From JACJWR01 sp964556255 (lineage in GTDB: Bacteria; Actinomycetota; Actinomycetes; S36-B12; UBA10799): DNA of 38,541 nucleotides. Below the pieces are notes generated by a model. The model was not told where the DNA came from, did no database searches, and saw nothing but the letters and a program-made list of their open reading frames with translations. Location of the stretch: NCBI GenBank assembly GCA_964556255.1, contig CAZKVQ010000028.1, positions 1 to 38,541 on the forward strand. Direction: 5' to 3'. Positions 7,617-18,200 of the stretch are shown piece after piece. The stretch's first letter is position 1, and the number at the start of each line of letters is the position of its first letter. The position numbers and the translations under genes were made by a program.

Positions 7617-7754
7617 CCCGCCAGTAACATGTGGTGCGGCAGCGGCGCTGAATCGCGCCTCAGGCGGCCCCGATGCATTCATGACCGGGTTGGTGGGAAT
7701 GAACTCGGACCCGTAGTGCTTGGATATGTCATCCGCACTATGGAGGAGAAGATC

Positions 7755-8945
7755 GTGTCCTTGCCACCACTGGTCGAGCCCGCCGACGGCCTGACTGTCG
7801 ACGAAGTACGTCGTTACAGCCGGCACCTGATCATTCCGGACGTCGGAATGGCTGGTCAGAAGCGGTTGAAGAACGCCAAGGTGCTGGCGGTGGGAGCCGG
7901 CGGGCTCGGCTCGCCCACCCTGATGTATCTGGCGGCCGCGGGTGTCGGCACTCTCGGCATCGTCGAGTTCGACACCGTCGACGAGTCCAACCTGCAGCGG
8001 CAGATCATTCATGGCCAGTCCGACATCGGGCGCTCGAAAGCGGTCAGTGCGGCCGAGAGCGTGGCCGAGATCAACCCCTACACCAAGGTGATCCTGCACG
8101 AGGGCCGGCTGGACTCCAGCAACGTGATGGAGATCTTCGCCGACTACGACCTGATCGTCGACGGCACCGACAACTTCGCCACCCGCTACCTGGTCAACGA
8201 TGCCTGTGTGCTGTTGGGCAAGCCCTACGTCTGGGGCTCGATCTACCGATTCGACGGCCAGGCTTCGGTGTTCTGGGCCGAGTACGGCCCCTGCTACCGC
8301 TGCCTGTACCCGGAGCCGCCACCGCCCGGCATGGTGCCCTCCTGCGCCGAGGGTGGGGTGCTGGGCGTGCTGTGCGCTTCCATCGGATCGGTGCAGGTGA
8401 CCGAGGCCATCAAGGTCCTCACCGGGATGGGGGAACCTCTGGTCGGTCGCCTGTTGGTCTATGACGGGCTGGAGATGGCCTACCGCACGGTGAACGTGCG
8501 CAAGGACCCCAACTGCGCGATCTGCGGCGAGAACGCCACCGTCACCGAACTCATCGACTACGACGCCTTCTGCGGGGTGATCTCCGATGAAGCTGCAGAG
8601 GCGGCGAAGGACTCGACGATCTCGGTGACGGAACTGGCGACGATGTTGGAACAGCGCGAGCGTGGTGAGCGGGACTTCGCCCTGATCGACGTTCGCGAGC
8701 CGGGTGAGTACGAGATCGTCGCGATCGAAGGCTCGCAGTTGATCCCGAAGGGTCAGTTCCTCAACGGCTCCGCCCTGGAGACCCTTCCGCACGACAAGCA
8801 GATAGTGCTCTACTGCAAGGTCGGGGGACGCTCTGCCGAGGTGTTGGCGGCCGTCAAGTCGGCCGGCTTCGCCGACGCAATCCACGTCGGTGGTGGCGTG
8901 GTGGCGTGGGTCAACCAGATCGAGCCTGAGAAGCCCGTCTACTGA
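7755..8945 (+). CDS. moeZ: Adenylyltransferase/sulfurtransferase MoeZ
   Basis: This 396-residue protein joins an E1-like ThiF/MoeB domain to a rhodanese domain. Residues 22-270 carry RHLIIPDVGMAGQ, the nucleotide loop GAGGLGS (47-53) and two zinc CxxC pairs (Cys180/Cys183 and Cys254/Cys257). Residues 285-396 form the rhodanese domain with catalytic Cys354 in YCKVGGRS. MoeZ-type enzymes adenylate the C-terminal Gly of ubiquitin-like sulfur carriers (MoaD, CysO) and convert it to a thiocarboxylate, using sulfur held on the rhodanese cysteine. They serve molybdenum cofactor and cysteine biosynthesis. Start GTG 7755 is chosen because GGAGGAG lies 6 bases upstream. The gene order with tetR and DUF3107 matches Rv3206c. 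No carrier-protein gene is in the window. Confidence 0.93.
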   Translation: MSLPPLVEPADGLTVDEVRRYSRHLIIPDVGMAGQKRLKNAKVLAVGAGGLGSPTLMYLAAAGVGTLGIVEFDTVDESNLQRQIIHGQSDIGRSKAVSAAESVAEINPYTKVILHEGRLDSSNVMEIFADYDLIVDGTDNFATRYLVNDACVLLGKPYVWGSIYRFDGQASVFWAEYGPCYRCLYPEPPPPGMVPSCAEGGVLGVLCASIGSVQVTEAIKVLTGMGEPLVGRLLVYDGLEMAYRTVNVRKDPNCAICGENATVTELIDYDAFCGVISDEAAEAAKDSTISVTELATMLEQRERGERDFALIDVREPGEYEIVAIEGSQLIPKGQFLNGSALETLPHDKQIVLYCKVGGRSAEVLAAVKSAGFADAIHVGGGVVAWVNQIEPEKPVY

Positions 8946-9023
8946 CGCGGCGCTGGTCCGGACGTGGCGGGCCGGATGGCAGCGGGCCCTTGGGGGTTCG
9001 TGCTTGGGCTGTCGCGGCCGGCC

Positions 9024-11897
9024 CTAGAGGAGTTCGTGCTTGGTCATCCAGTTGAACGAGAACCACCCCGGGATGGTCGGGAACCACAGGGTCAGCAGCC
9101 GGAACAGCAGCACGGAGGAGACCGCCACGGCGGCGTCCACCCCGGCGATCGCCGTGAGGAAGGCGATCAAGGACGCCTCCACCGCGCCGATGCCACCTGG
9201 GGTGGGCGCGGCCTGTCCCAGTGTCGCCCCGATCAGGTAGACCACGGCGATCGCCGCGAAGGAGCCGTTGCCGCCGAAGGCCCGGACGCAGGCGTAAAGG
9301 CAGGCGCAGTAGCCGATGTTGAGGATCAGGATCCCGCCGATGCCTTCGGCAAGCTTCAGCGGACGCTGGGTGAGGGTCAGCAGTCGCGGTCCGACCTGCT
9401 TCAGGATGGGCTGAACCCGCTTGCGCATCCACCCCCGCGTCCACGGCAGGACGAACGCCAGCAGCACTCCGCCGATGAGGGCCACGGCGATGACGATGGC
9501 CCACACCGGGGGCATCTGGATCGCGTGCGAGGTCTGGGTCCCCGCGAAGATGCCGAACATCAGGATCAACAGGATGTGGAAGATGAACGCCATCACCTGC
9601 GAGACGGCGATGCTGGCAGCGGCAAGCGCGGGATGGACACCGGATCGCTGCAGATAGCGGACGTTGACAGCAACCGCGCCCAGGGTGGGCGGCGACACCA
9701 GGGTGGCGAAGCTGGCCGCGAGTTGGGCCAGGATGGTCCGTTGCAGGTGCAGCTTCTCCGGTACGAAACCCGACAACGACATCGCGGCCCCGATGTACGT
9801 CGCAGCCGACAGCAGCGCCGCCGGGATGACCCAGCCCCAGTTGGCTTGGGAGGCCAACTCGGTCATGTTCACCTTCGCCAGCTGCGACAGCAGGATGTAC
9901 GCAGCGAAAGTGCCCGCGATGATCGTGATGAGGGTGCGCGGCTTCAGCCGCTCGATGCGGATCTGCTCTGGGACCGCACCGGGGTTGGCCTCGATGAGCT
10001 TGTCCCGCAGGCTGACCATCAGGTCCTTGCGCTTGCGCATCGCCTTCTTGGTCGCCGGGGACAGGGCGACCGGCTGCAGGACGGCCTGGGCCTTCAATAG
10101 GCGTTCCAGGCCCAGCACCCTGATCCCTGAGGCGATGGCCCGGTCGGGGTCTGTGAGCAGGGCTTGGGTGCAGAGCATCTCGGCCAGGTCGATACGCAGG
10201 GCGACCTCACTGGCCGCGACTGAGCCCTCCTGGCCGTTCACCAGCCACACACCGCCGTTGGCGTCGCGCAGGATGTTGTTGGCGGACAGGGTTCGGTGGG
10301 AGATGTTGGCGTCCTGGAGTTTGCGCACAGCTATCCAGGCCCGGTCCAGGTCGCCGTCGTTGAGGTCGTCCGCGACGTTGGCGAAGGGTTCCGCGTCGAT
10401 CGTCTCGAACGCCAGCAGCGAAGCGTCGTGGCCGACCTGGCTCACCGCGAGCAGTCGTGGTGATGGTGCCCCCGCGACCTGGGCGGCGTACGCCTCCAGT
10501 GACCCCCGTTCGAGGCGCCGACGCATGGTGACACCGCTACCGCCGTCGTCCTCGCGAACCCGGATGCTGCGCCAGGCGACGGGTAGCAGCCCGTCACCCT
10601 CCAGGTCGCGGTCCAACACCAGCACGTCAAGTCGCTGGCCGCCCCGCGTGGTAGCGCTGTAGCGGCGGCCGCCTCGGGTCAGTGCGCTGGCCCTTAGCAC
10701 CGTCAACGGGAATCCGGAACCCTCCAGTGCCTGTGCGACGTCCAGCCCTGAAGGTCGAGTGGTCGGCGTGCCTCGGACATACCGCACGATCAGACCGACG
10801 GCCCAGCCGAGCAGCATGCTCTCGATGAGACCGATCGCGGACACCTGGTTGCCGACGATGTTGCCCAGGATCATGGCGCCGGTCACGACCACCGAGGCCA
10901 CCGCCCAGCGTGCCCGTTCCATCAGTCGGGCCACGGTGATGAAGGCGACGAGGGCTGAGATGAGCGGGTTGAGTGGATTGACCGCGCTGGCCGACGTGCG
11001 CCCGGTCATCGCGGAGAGGAGTTGCGCTGACCCGTGGTTCCGGATGAGCGACACCAACACGACGCCGACGATGAGGGCTGCGAAGAAGGCTATGGCGGCA
11101 TCGCCGAGCTGACGCCCCCGCTTGCGGAAGATCAGGAAGATGCCGGCGCCGATGGGCAGGCCCAACACCCCCAGCAGCACGATGGTGTTGCTGATCACCA
11201 GCACGAAGTCGGGGACCCTGGTGGAGGCCTGGCTGAGATCCTGGTCGAGCCCTGAGGTGGTGCCGGTGGCCAGATACGCCAGCCCGAAGATGACCGTTGC
11301 GGTCAGCAGCACGATGACCAACCGCAGCAGATCCCCGGGTCGTCGCAGCCGGCGTGGGGCGATGTCCCCCTCGATCACGACGGTGGCGTCCGAGGCGACC
11401 CGTGGCGCTGCCTGCGCCGCCCCCTCCCCGACGTCCTCAGGCGCCGGCACAGGCGGGTGGGCGGGTGCTGAGGCCAGCACCTCGTCCTCCAAGGTCGCCT
11501 CGTCGGTGTCCACCACCACCTCGTCGTCGATTTCGTCGAGGGTGTCGTCGGTGACCCGGGAGGTGGGGATCAGGTCGGGCATTGGGATCGCCAGGGCCTG
11601 TTGGTGTGGCCGGGCATCGCTTGGGGAGTCGGGCAGCGGGGGCAACGGGATCGCCGCCGTGCTGGTGGCCTCGTTGTCGACTCGGGTAGGGCTATCGCCG
11701 TGATTCCCGCTGCCCGGAACGTGCCCAGCGCCCTGACCGGCGGTTGCGGGGTCGACCTGCTGGGCCGTGGGGACATCATCGAACAGCGGCGTCTGCTGTT
11801 CGTCGCGCTGCTCGGGTGCACCATCGGACGGGCCATCCTTGCCGGTGGCGCGCTGAGGCGCTCCCGGGTCGGCTGGCTGCGATGGCGTCTGGGTCAC
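9024..11897 (-). CDS. Pseudokinase-like and YbhN/LPG-synthase-type membrane protein
   Basis: This 957-residue protein starts at GTG 11897. Residues 1-185 are acidic, Pro-rich and probably disordered. About 190-372 holds several transmembrane helices. About 385-640 is a soluble domain with kinase-like features that seem degenerate: ISHRTLSANNIL (533-543) occupies the place of the catalytic HRDxxxxN loop, and WLVNGQEG the place of DFG. Residues 650-950 form the multi-helix lysylphosphatidylglycerol-synthase/YbhN membrane domain, with TPGGIGAVEASL (899-910) as its hallmark. The aminoacyl-transferase domain of MprF is absent, so the membrane part more likely flips or moves a lipid than makes lysyl-PG. 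It diverges from adnA and converges with moeZ. A weak CACCAT box 6 bases before the start suggests leaderless expression. Confidence 0.8.
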   Translation of the reverse strand: MTQTPSQPADPGAPQRATGKDGPSDGAPEQRDEQQTPLFDDVPTAQQVDPATAGQGAGHVPGSGNHGDSPTRVDNEATSTAAIPLPPLPDSPSDARPHQQALAIPMPDLIPTSRVTDDTLDEIDDEVVVDTDEATLEDEVLASAPAHPPVPAPEDVGEGAAQAAPRVASDATVVIEGDIAPRRLRRPGDLLRLVIVLLTATVIFGLAYLATGTTSGLDQDLSQASTRVPDFVLVISNTIVLLGVLGLPIGAGIFLIFRKRGRQLGDAAIAFFAALIVGVVLVSLIRNHGSAQLLSAMTGRTSASAVNPLNPLISALVAFITVARLMERARWAVASVVVTGAMILGNIVGNQVSAIGLIESMLLGWAVGLIVRYVRGTPTTRPSGLDVAQALEGSGFPLTVLRASALTRGGRRYSATTRGGQRLDVLVLDRDLEGDGLLPVAWRSIRVREDDGGSGVTMRRRLERGSLEAYAAQVAGAPSPRLLAVSQVGHDASLLAFETIDAEPFANVADDLNDGDLDRAWIAVRKLQDANISHRTLSANNILRDANGGVWLVNGQEGSVAASEVALRIDLAEMLCTQALLTDPDRAIASGIRVLGLERLLKAQAVLQPVALSPATKKAMRKRKDLMVSLRDKLIEANPGAVPEQIRIERLKPRTLITIIAGTFAAYILLSQLAKVNMTELASQANWGWVIPAALLSAATYIGAAMSLSGFVPEKLHLQRTILAQLAASFATLVSPPTLGAVAVNVRYLQRSGVHPALAAASIAVSQVMAFIFHILLILMFGIFAGTQTSHAIQMPPVWAIVIAVALIGGVLLAFVLPWTRGWMRKRVQPILKQVGPRLLTLTQRPLKLAEGIGGILILNIGYCACLYACVRAFGGNGSFAAIAVVYLIGATLGQAAPTPGGIGAVEASLIAFLTAIAGVDAAVAVSSVLLFRLLTLWFPTIPGWFSFNWMTKHELL

Positions 11898-11957
11898 GAT
11901 TGAATGGTGACAGATGTCGCGGCGGGAATTGTCGCACCCGGCTGGTTCCATGGACCC

Positions 11958-14900
11958 ATGGACGGATCGCGGCCCGCACGAGATGCCGACCAGACACCGC
12001 AGTCGTCGCGTCCGGGCGGCCGATCCGGCGACGCCGCGCGCGCCGTGAAGATCGGTGGGGACGGACGACCGGGGCCCCCGGCAGTTCGGATCAGTCGGGC
12101 GCCCACGCCGATGCCCCCGCGCTTGGACGTCGATCAGAGTGCCGTCCGCGATCACGATTCAGGCCCTCTGCTCGTCCTTGCAGGGCCCGGCACCGGCAAG
12201 ACCACGACGATCGTCGAGGCCGTTGCGGCACGGCTCGGCGGACCCAGGCCGCTGGCTCCCGACGACGTTCTCGTGCTCACCTTCGGGCGCGCTGCAGCAC
12301 GGGAACTGCGCGGCCGGATAGCCGCGCGACTCACGTCTATCTCCTTGCCGACGGTCGCGACTTTCCATGCCTTCGCCTGGCAGTTCCTGCGTCGCCACGC
12401 GGACCCCGACACGTCCGCGTCGAGGCTGCTCTCCGGCCCCGAGCAGGACCTCGCGGTGCGCGAGATGCTCGCGGGCCACGTCGAGGCGGGGGCTGCCTCG
12501 TGGCCGGAGACGTTGCGCCCGGCACTCGCCACCGGCGGCATGGCCAGGGAATTACGGTCGCTCATGGGTGCCGCTCGCGGGCGGGGGCTGGAACCGGACG
12601 ATTTCGCTGCCCTGGCGCAGCGCAACGACCAGCAGGATTGGACCGCCGCGGCAGACTTCTTCGAGGAGTACCTCCAGGTTCTCGACATGCGTGGCGCCCT
12701 GGACTACTCCGAGCTCATCCATCGGGCCCGCGCTCTGGCCCAGGCCGACCCTTCGCTTCGTGGTCGCTACCGGGCCATCTACGTGGATGAGTTCCAGGAC
12801 ACTGATCCCGGTCAGGTCGCCCTGCTGGCTTCGCTCGTCACGCCGACCACGGCGCTGGTCGCCGTCGGTGACCCCGATCAGTCGATCTACCGTTTCCGCG
12901 GCGCAGACGTCCGAGGCATCCTCGGCTTCCCCGATGCTTTCCGGGATGTCGATGGAGAACCCGCACCCACCCGTGTGCTGACCCTTTCGCGCAGGTTCGG
13001 CCCCGAGATCAGGGCCGTGGCCGATGCCTGGATCTCGCGGGTGAGCCTGAGCCCGCTGCCGGTGTCGGTGGCCCGGGCCCATCGCAGTCCCGCGTGTGAG
13101 GGGGCGCCTGGCACGGTCGAGCTGGCACTGTTCGGTTCGGTCGCGGAACAGTCGACCGGGCTGGCGGACCTGCTGCGACGCGCACACCTGGACCAGGACT
13201 CCCCGATGGCATGGTCGGACATGGCGGTGTTGGTGCGTGCCGGAACAGAGGACATTCCGCGTCTACAGCGGGCGTTCGTAGCCGCCGGGATCCCGGTCGA
13301 AGTGCCGGCGAGCGACCTGCCGTTGGGCCAGGACCCCGCCCTGGCGCCGTTGCTCATCGGGCTGCGGCTCGCTGATCGCCCCGAGGAGGTCTCCGTTGAG
13401 GAGGTGACGGAGTTCCTCTGTTCACCGCTGGTGGGTCTGACCCCGGTCGACGTTCGCCAGATCGGGCGCGCACTTCGGATTGCCGATCGAGTGGAGGCCG
13501 AGGAGCAGCACCGACCCATTCGGGCCTCAGCGAACCTGTTGGCAGCGCTGGTTGCCGGGGAGCCTGACCAGCTGCTCAGCCTCACCGGTGAGCTGGAACA
13601 GGTGCTGAGGCCGGTCCTGCAGGTGCTCGCGGACATGCGGGCCGCCCGAACTGACCGGGTGTACGAGCAGCTGTGGCGGCTGTGGGCCCTCGGTGGTGAC
13701 GGCAGGCGCGACGGCCCGATCCAGGGCGGCCGATGGGCGCATCAACTCTGGCGCAGCGCCCTCGCGGGTGGCACGTCCGGACGCCAGGCGGACCGGGTAC
13801 TCGACGCCGTCGTCGCCCTGTTCGCACTTGCGGACCGGCTGCCCGAAGGTGCGGGGGTCACCGAATTCGTCTCCTCGCTGCGCCACCAACAGATTCCGGC
13901 GGCTCGGCCCGACGACGGCTTCTGGCATCGGGACGCCGTACGGCTCATGACCGTTCACCGGGCCAAAGGCGGCGAATGGCAGATGGTGATCGTCGTCGGA
14001 ATGCAGCAGGATCGATGGCCCGACCTGCGCCCGTCGTCGTCGCTGCTGCGAGCGGAACGGCTCGGCGTTGACGACATCGAGGACCCCCTCACCCGCCGCC
14101 AACTGCTCGACGATGAGCGACGACTTGCCTTCGTGGCCGCAACCCGCGCCCGGCGGCGCCTGGTGGTCTCCGCCGTCGATTCGGCTGATCCCGATCTCGA
14201 CCAAGTCTCCGTCTTCGTTGATGAGCTCAGAGATGAGGAGGACGGAGAATCGGCAGGGCTCGCCGTGCCGCTGGACGTGGTACCGACAACCGAGCACCTC
14301 AGCGAGCCGGCGCTGCTGGCTTCGCTGCGCACCGCTGTGACGGACGAGACCGCCTCACCCGCGCTGCGCCGCGCGGCCGCCGCCCGACTGGCACTGCTGG
14401 GCGACGACGGCTACGTCGGCTACATGTCCAAGGCCCGACCGGACATGTGGTGGGGGCTGTGGAACACCAGCATCTCCGAGGTCGCGCTGCTCGAAGCCGG
14501 GGTACCTGCGCACCTGTCGGCTACAGCGGTCAAAGGTTTGGCCGACTGCCCGTTGCGGTGGTTCCTCGACCGTAAGGTGCGGGCCGCTGAGGGTAGGAAC
14601 GAGAACCTCGGGTACGGGTCGCTGGTGCACGCGCTGATTGCCGGAACGGTCGGGGGGGAGTTGCCGGCGGAGTTGTCGGCCATGATCGAGGGTCTTGATC
14701 GGGTGTGGGGAGAGATCCCCTACGAGGCCGGCTGGCGTTCACGGCAGAAACACACGCAGGCCGAAGCTGCGCTGGCTCGATATTTGCAGTGGCAGCAGTC
14801 CCAACCGTCACCGCCGCTGGCATCTGAGCGGCAGTTCGCCTTCCCGGTAGCCAGCGACACCGGTGGCTCGGTGATGCACGGGGCGATCGATCTGATCGAC

Positions 14901-15293
14901 GGCGGCGATGACGGTGCTGCCCGCGTCGTTGATTTCAAGACCGGGAGCTCCATTGCCAGCAAGGACGCGGCTGAGCAGTCGGTGCAGCTGGGGGTGTATC
15001 AGCTGTCTTTGCAGTTCGAGGACTCAGACGATTCCCATCCGGTGCAGCCCGGCGGCGGCGTCTTCGTGTACCTCGACAAGGACGCCTCGGGTCGTCCCGG
15101 CCATCCGGACACCCGCCGGCAATCTCCGCTGACCGATCCGGAGCCGTTGCTCGCGGCGATCCGGGTGGCCGAGGAGACCCTGCGCGAGGAGGCGATCGTC
15201 GCGACGCCGGGCGACGTCTGCCGAACCTGCGCCTTCCGGAGGGTGTGTCCGGCGCAGGACGAGGGCATCCCCGGCGGGAGTTGGTCGGGATGA
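11958..15293 (+). CDS. adnA: AdnA: helicase-nuclease subunit for double-strand break resection
   Basis: This 1111-residue SF1A (UvrD/Rep) chain has a C-terminal RecB-type nuclease. Motifs: Walker A GPGTGKT (76-82), DEFQDTD (277-283), GDPDQSIYRFRG, VHRAKGGEW and VAATRARRRL. The motif IV region reads LSRRFG, unlike the LSTNFRSG of the partner chain. The nuclease domain has GAID and VVDFKTG (Asp992, Lys994). Cys864, Cys1088, Cys1091 and Cys1097 are spaced like an iron-sulfur staple. In mycobacteria AdnA and AdnB form the heterodimer that unwinds and resects broken ends. The start is uncertain: ATG 11958 is used here, and ATG 11904 and GTG 12048 are also in frame without a ribosome-binding site. 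Its stop overlaps the adnB start as ATGA. The position matches Rv3202c. Confidence 0.92.
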   Translation: MDGSRPARDADQTPQSSRPGGRSGDAARAVKIGGDGRPGPPAVRISRAPTPMPPRLDVDQSAVRDHDSGPLLVLAGPGTGKTTTIVEAVAARLGGPRPLAPDDVLVLTFGRAAARELRGRIAARLTSISLPTVATFHAFAWQFLRRHADPDTSASRLLSGPEQDLAVREMLAGHVEAGAASWPETLRPALATGGMARELRSLMGAARGRGLEPDDFAALAQRNDQQDWTAAADFFEEYLQVLDMRGALDYSELIHRARALAQADPSLRGRYRAIYVDEFQDTDPGQVALLASLVTPTTALVAVGDPDQSIYRFRGADVRGILGFPDAFRDVDGEPAPTRVLTLSRRFGPEIRAVADAWISRVSLSPLPVSVARAHRSPACEGAPGTVELALFGSVAEQSTGLADLLRRAHLDQDSPMAWSDMAVLVRAGTEDIPRLQRAFVAAGIPVEVPASDLPLGQDPALAPLLIGLRLADRPEEVSVEEVTEFLCSPLVGLTPVDVRQIGRALRIADRVEAEEQHRPIRASANLLAALVAGEPDQLLSLTGELEQVLRPVLQVLADMRAARTDRVYEQLWRLWALGGDGRRDGPIQGGRWAHQLWRSALAGGTSGRQADRVLDAVVALFALADRLPEGAGVTEFVSSLRHQQIPAARPDDGFWHRDAVRLMTVHRAKGGEWQMVIVVGMQQDRWPDLRPSSSLLRAERLGVDDIEDPLTRRQLLDDERRLAFVAATRARRRLVVSAVDSADPDLDQVSVFVDELRDEEDGESAGLAVPLDVVPTTEHLSEPALLASLRTAVTDETASPALRRAAAARLALLGDDGYVGYMSKARPDMWWGLWNTSISEVALLEAGVPAHLSATAVKGLADCPLRWFLDRKVRAAEGRNENLGYGSLVHALIAGTVGGELPAELSAMIEGLDRVWGEIPYEAGWRSRQKHTQAEAALARYLQWQQSQPSPPLASERQFAFPVASDTGGSVMHGAIDLIDGGDDGAARVVDFKTGSSIASKDAAEQSVQLGVYQLSLQFEDSDDSHPVQPGGGVFVYLDKDASGRPGHPDTRRQSPLTDPEPLLAAIRVAEETLREEAIVATPGDVCRTCAFRRVCPAQDEGIPGGSWSG

Positions 15294-18200
15294 GGCCATT
15301 CGGCACGGCCGAGTTGACGGCCATCCTCGGCTATCCGCCGTCGCAGGAGCAGGCTGCCGTGATCTTCGCGCCGCTGGGCGATCCGGCGGTGGTCATCGCT
15401 GGCGCCGGTTCGGGCAAGACGTCGCTCATGGTCGCCCGGATGCTCACCCTGATCGGCCGCGGGGATTGTCAACCCGACCAGATCCTTGGGCTCACGTTCA
15501 CCAGGAAGGCTGCAGGAGAGCTGGCGGGCCGACTCGATCAGGCCCTGCGCGGGGCCTCCCGGGCGGGTCTGATTCCCGCCGACCTGGCCCAGCCCGAGGT
15601 GTCCACCTACCACTCGTTCGCCCAGCGGGTGGTCCGTGAGCACGGACTGCGAGTCGGCATCGATCCCGACGGCCGGGTGGAGACGGAGTTCACGTTGCGC
15701 CCGTTGGCGTTTCGCTCCGCGGCCGACCTCGACGGGCTCGCAGATGTTGATCACAACCTGTCCCTCGGTGCCGCCGCCAAGGCGCTGATATCCCTGGACG
15801 GCGAGCTCGCCGAGCACATGGTGACCACCGATGCCCTGCGAGCCAGGGAGGAGCGACGGCTCGCGGCCCTCAGCGAAATAGCGAAACCCGTGAAGGCGGT
15901 GCAGGAAGTGCTGCGCGCCACCCGCCTCCGGATCGTCCTCAGTTACGGAGTCGATGACTACCGGCGACGCAAACTCGATGAGGGAGTGTTCGACTACGCG
16001 GACCTCACGCGGTTCGCTGCCCAGATCGCCGAGGGGAGTCCGGCAGCTGTCGAGGCTCTGCGCGAGCAGCACGTGGCGGTGCTCCTCGACGAGTATCAGG
16101 ACACCTCTGTCGTGCAACGAAGGATGTTGCAGTCGATGTTCGGCGGCGGTCACCCCGTTGTTGCCGTCGGCGATCCGAAGCAGTCGATCTACGGTTTTCG
16201 CGGCGCTGCGAGCGCCAACATCACCGAATTCCCGGAGCACTTCCGGCGATCCGACGGGCTGCCCGCCGAGGTCTTCACCTTGAGCACCAACTTCCGTTCA
16301 GGACCGGGAATCCTCACCGTGGCGAACGAGCTGGCGACGGTCGACGGGATGGCGCACGGCGAGCCGCTGGTGCCAAGCGGCACCGTCGAGACCGCGCGGG
16401 TGGAGGTCGACCTCTTCCAGACCCGCGACGAGGAGGAGGCGACGCTGGTCGCGCGCGTCGCCGCCGAGTTGGAGTCCGGTCGAAAGCCTGAGCAGGTGTT
16501 GCTGTTGGCGGCCACGAACAAGGATGTCGCCAGGCTGGCGGATCGTCTCACGGCAGCCGGCATCGAGGTGTCGTCCTCCGACCTTTCGGGCCTGCTGTCC
16601 GAGTCGGTGGTGCAGGACGTTCTCTCCTATGCCGCCGTGCTGTCGAATCCCGCTGCGAACACCGACCTGCTGCGCTTGTTGATAGGACCGCGCTGGAGTA
16701 TTGGCCTGCGCGATCTGGCCCTGCTGGGGTCCCGGGCAGCTGAGCTCGCGGATGTTGAGAAGGGTGTCGCCGAGGGCGACCTTGAGGTGCAGTTGCGCAG
16801 GGCCGTGATGGGCAGCGATCCGATCGACATTCCCGCGCTGCTCGACGCGGTCATGGATCCCGGAACGATCGGGTTGTCCCCGGATGCGCTCAGCCGGCTG
16901 GCGGAGTTCGGCCATGAGTTCACCCGGCTTGGACGGCACGTGAGTGAACCGGTGCCCGAACTGCTGTTGCGCATCATCCGCGAGAGCGGAATGGACGTGG
17001 AGGTGCTGCTCGACGAGCATGCCCCGGCCCGTGAGGCCGCGTTGGACGCGCTGGTCTCGCTGGCCGCTCAGTGGAGTGCTGCGAATCCGCTGGGGGGTCT
17101 GCGGGGCTTCCTCCGGGCTGTGGCCATCGCGCGCAGCACCGAGTTGAAGGTCGATTTCGAGCCGCCTGAGGGGCACGGCCGGGTAAGGGTCATGACGGTC
17201 CACAAGGCGAAGGGGTTGGAGGCCGAGGTCGTGCTGATCCCCGGCATGACGGCACGCGCTTTCGACGAGGCCTCTGTGCGCGGTTCCTGGCTGACCGACC
17301 CCTCGAGCCTGCCGGACGACCTGCGTGGCGACCTACCCGGTTCCCATTTGATCGTGCCCGAGGATAAGGCGTCCTTCGAACGTCACAAGGACGAGATCCG
17401 CAGCCGCAGCCTCGCTGAGCGATCGCGGTTGACCTATGTGGCGCTCACCCGGGCCGCCAAACGCCTCATCGTCTCCGGTCATCATTGGGCCCCTGGGCTC
17501 AAGCGTGTCAAGGATCCTTCCCGGCACCTGGTACGCATCGCGGACCACCCGGACAGCGTTGTCGGCAGCTGGCCGGAGGAGCCGGGGGATACCAATCCGG
17601 ACGGCGAAGGCGGAAGGTCGGTGCCGTTCCCGTTCCACGACGAGCGCACCAGGCAGCGGCTGACGGCTGCGGCGGAATTGGTGTGGGCGGCCGAGCCGGC
17701 CGATGTCGAGGCCGATACCGCACACGCCGACCCGGAGGGAGCCGGTGCGCCCGTGATGGCGGCCGTGCCCGGCGACGACGCTCTGTCAGCGTCGGAGGCG
17801 GCATTGATCGCCCGCTGGGATGCGGATATGGCGGCCCTCGCGCGGGAGCGGGAACAGGTGCAGGTGGCAGACGTAGAGGTCGTCATTCCGGGCGCGCTGT
17901 CGGTGACAGGGGCACAGGCACTCATCGCCGATCCGCAAGGTTTTGCGCTGCAACTGCGCCGGCCCATGCCCAGGCCGCCGGCGGCTCAGGCCAGGCTCGG
18001 CTCCCGATTCCACGAGTGGGTGGCCCAACGATGGTCCCAGCACCCCCTCATCGACGCCCTCGAGTGGGCCGCCGACGCCGAACTGGCCGAACCGCCACCG
18101 GCTGAGTTGGCTGCCCTGCAGCGGGCATTCGAGGAATCCGAGTTCGCCGACCGGGTGCCCGCGGCCATCGAGTTCCCGTTCACCGTCACGCTGGCTGGCA

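Noticed and set aside
7614..8885. 423-codon reverse frame antisense to moeZ
   Set aside because: It mirrors the conserved ThiF and rhodanese coding sequence and shows no domain of its own.
14999..16240. 413-codon reverse frame across the adnA-adnB junction
   Set aside because: It is antisense to clear helicase and nuclease motifs on the plus strand and carries no domain signature.
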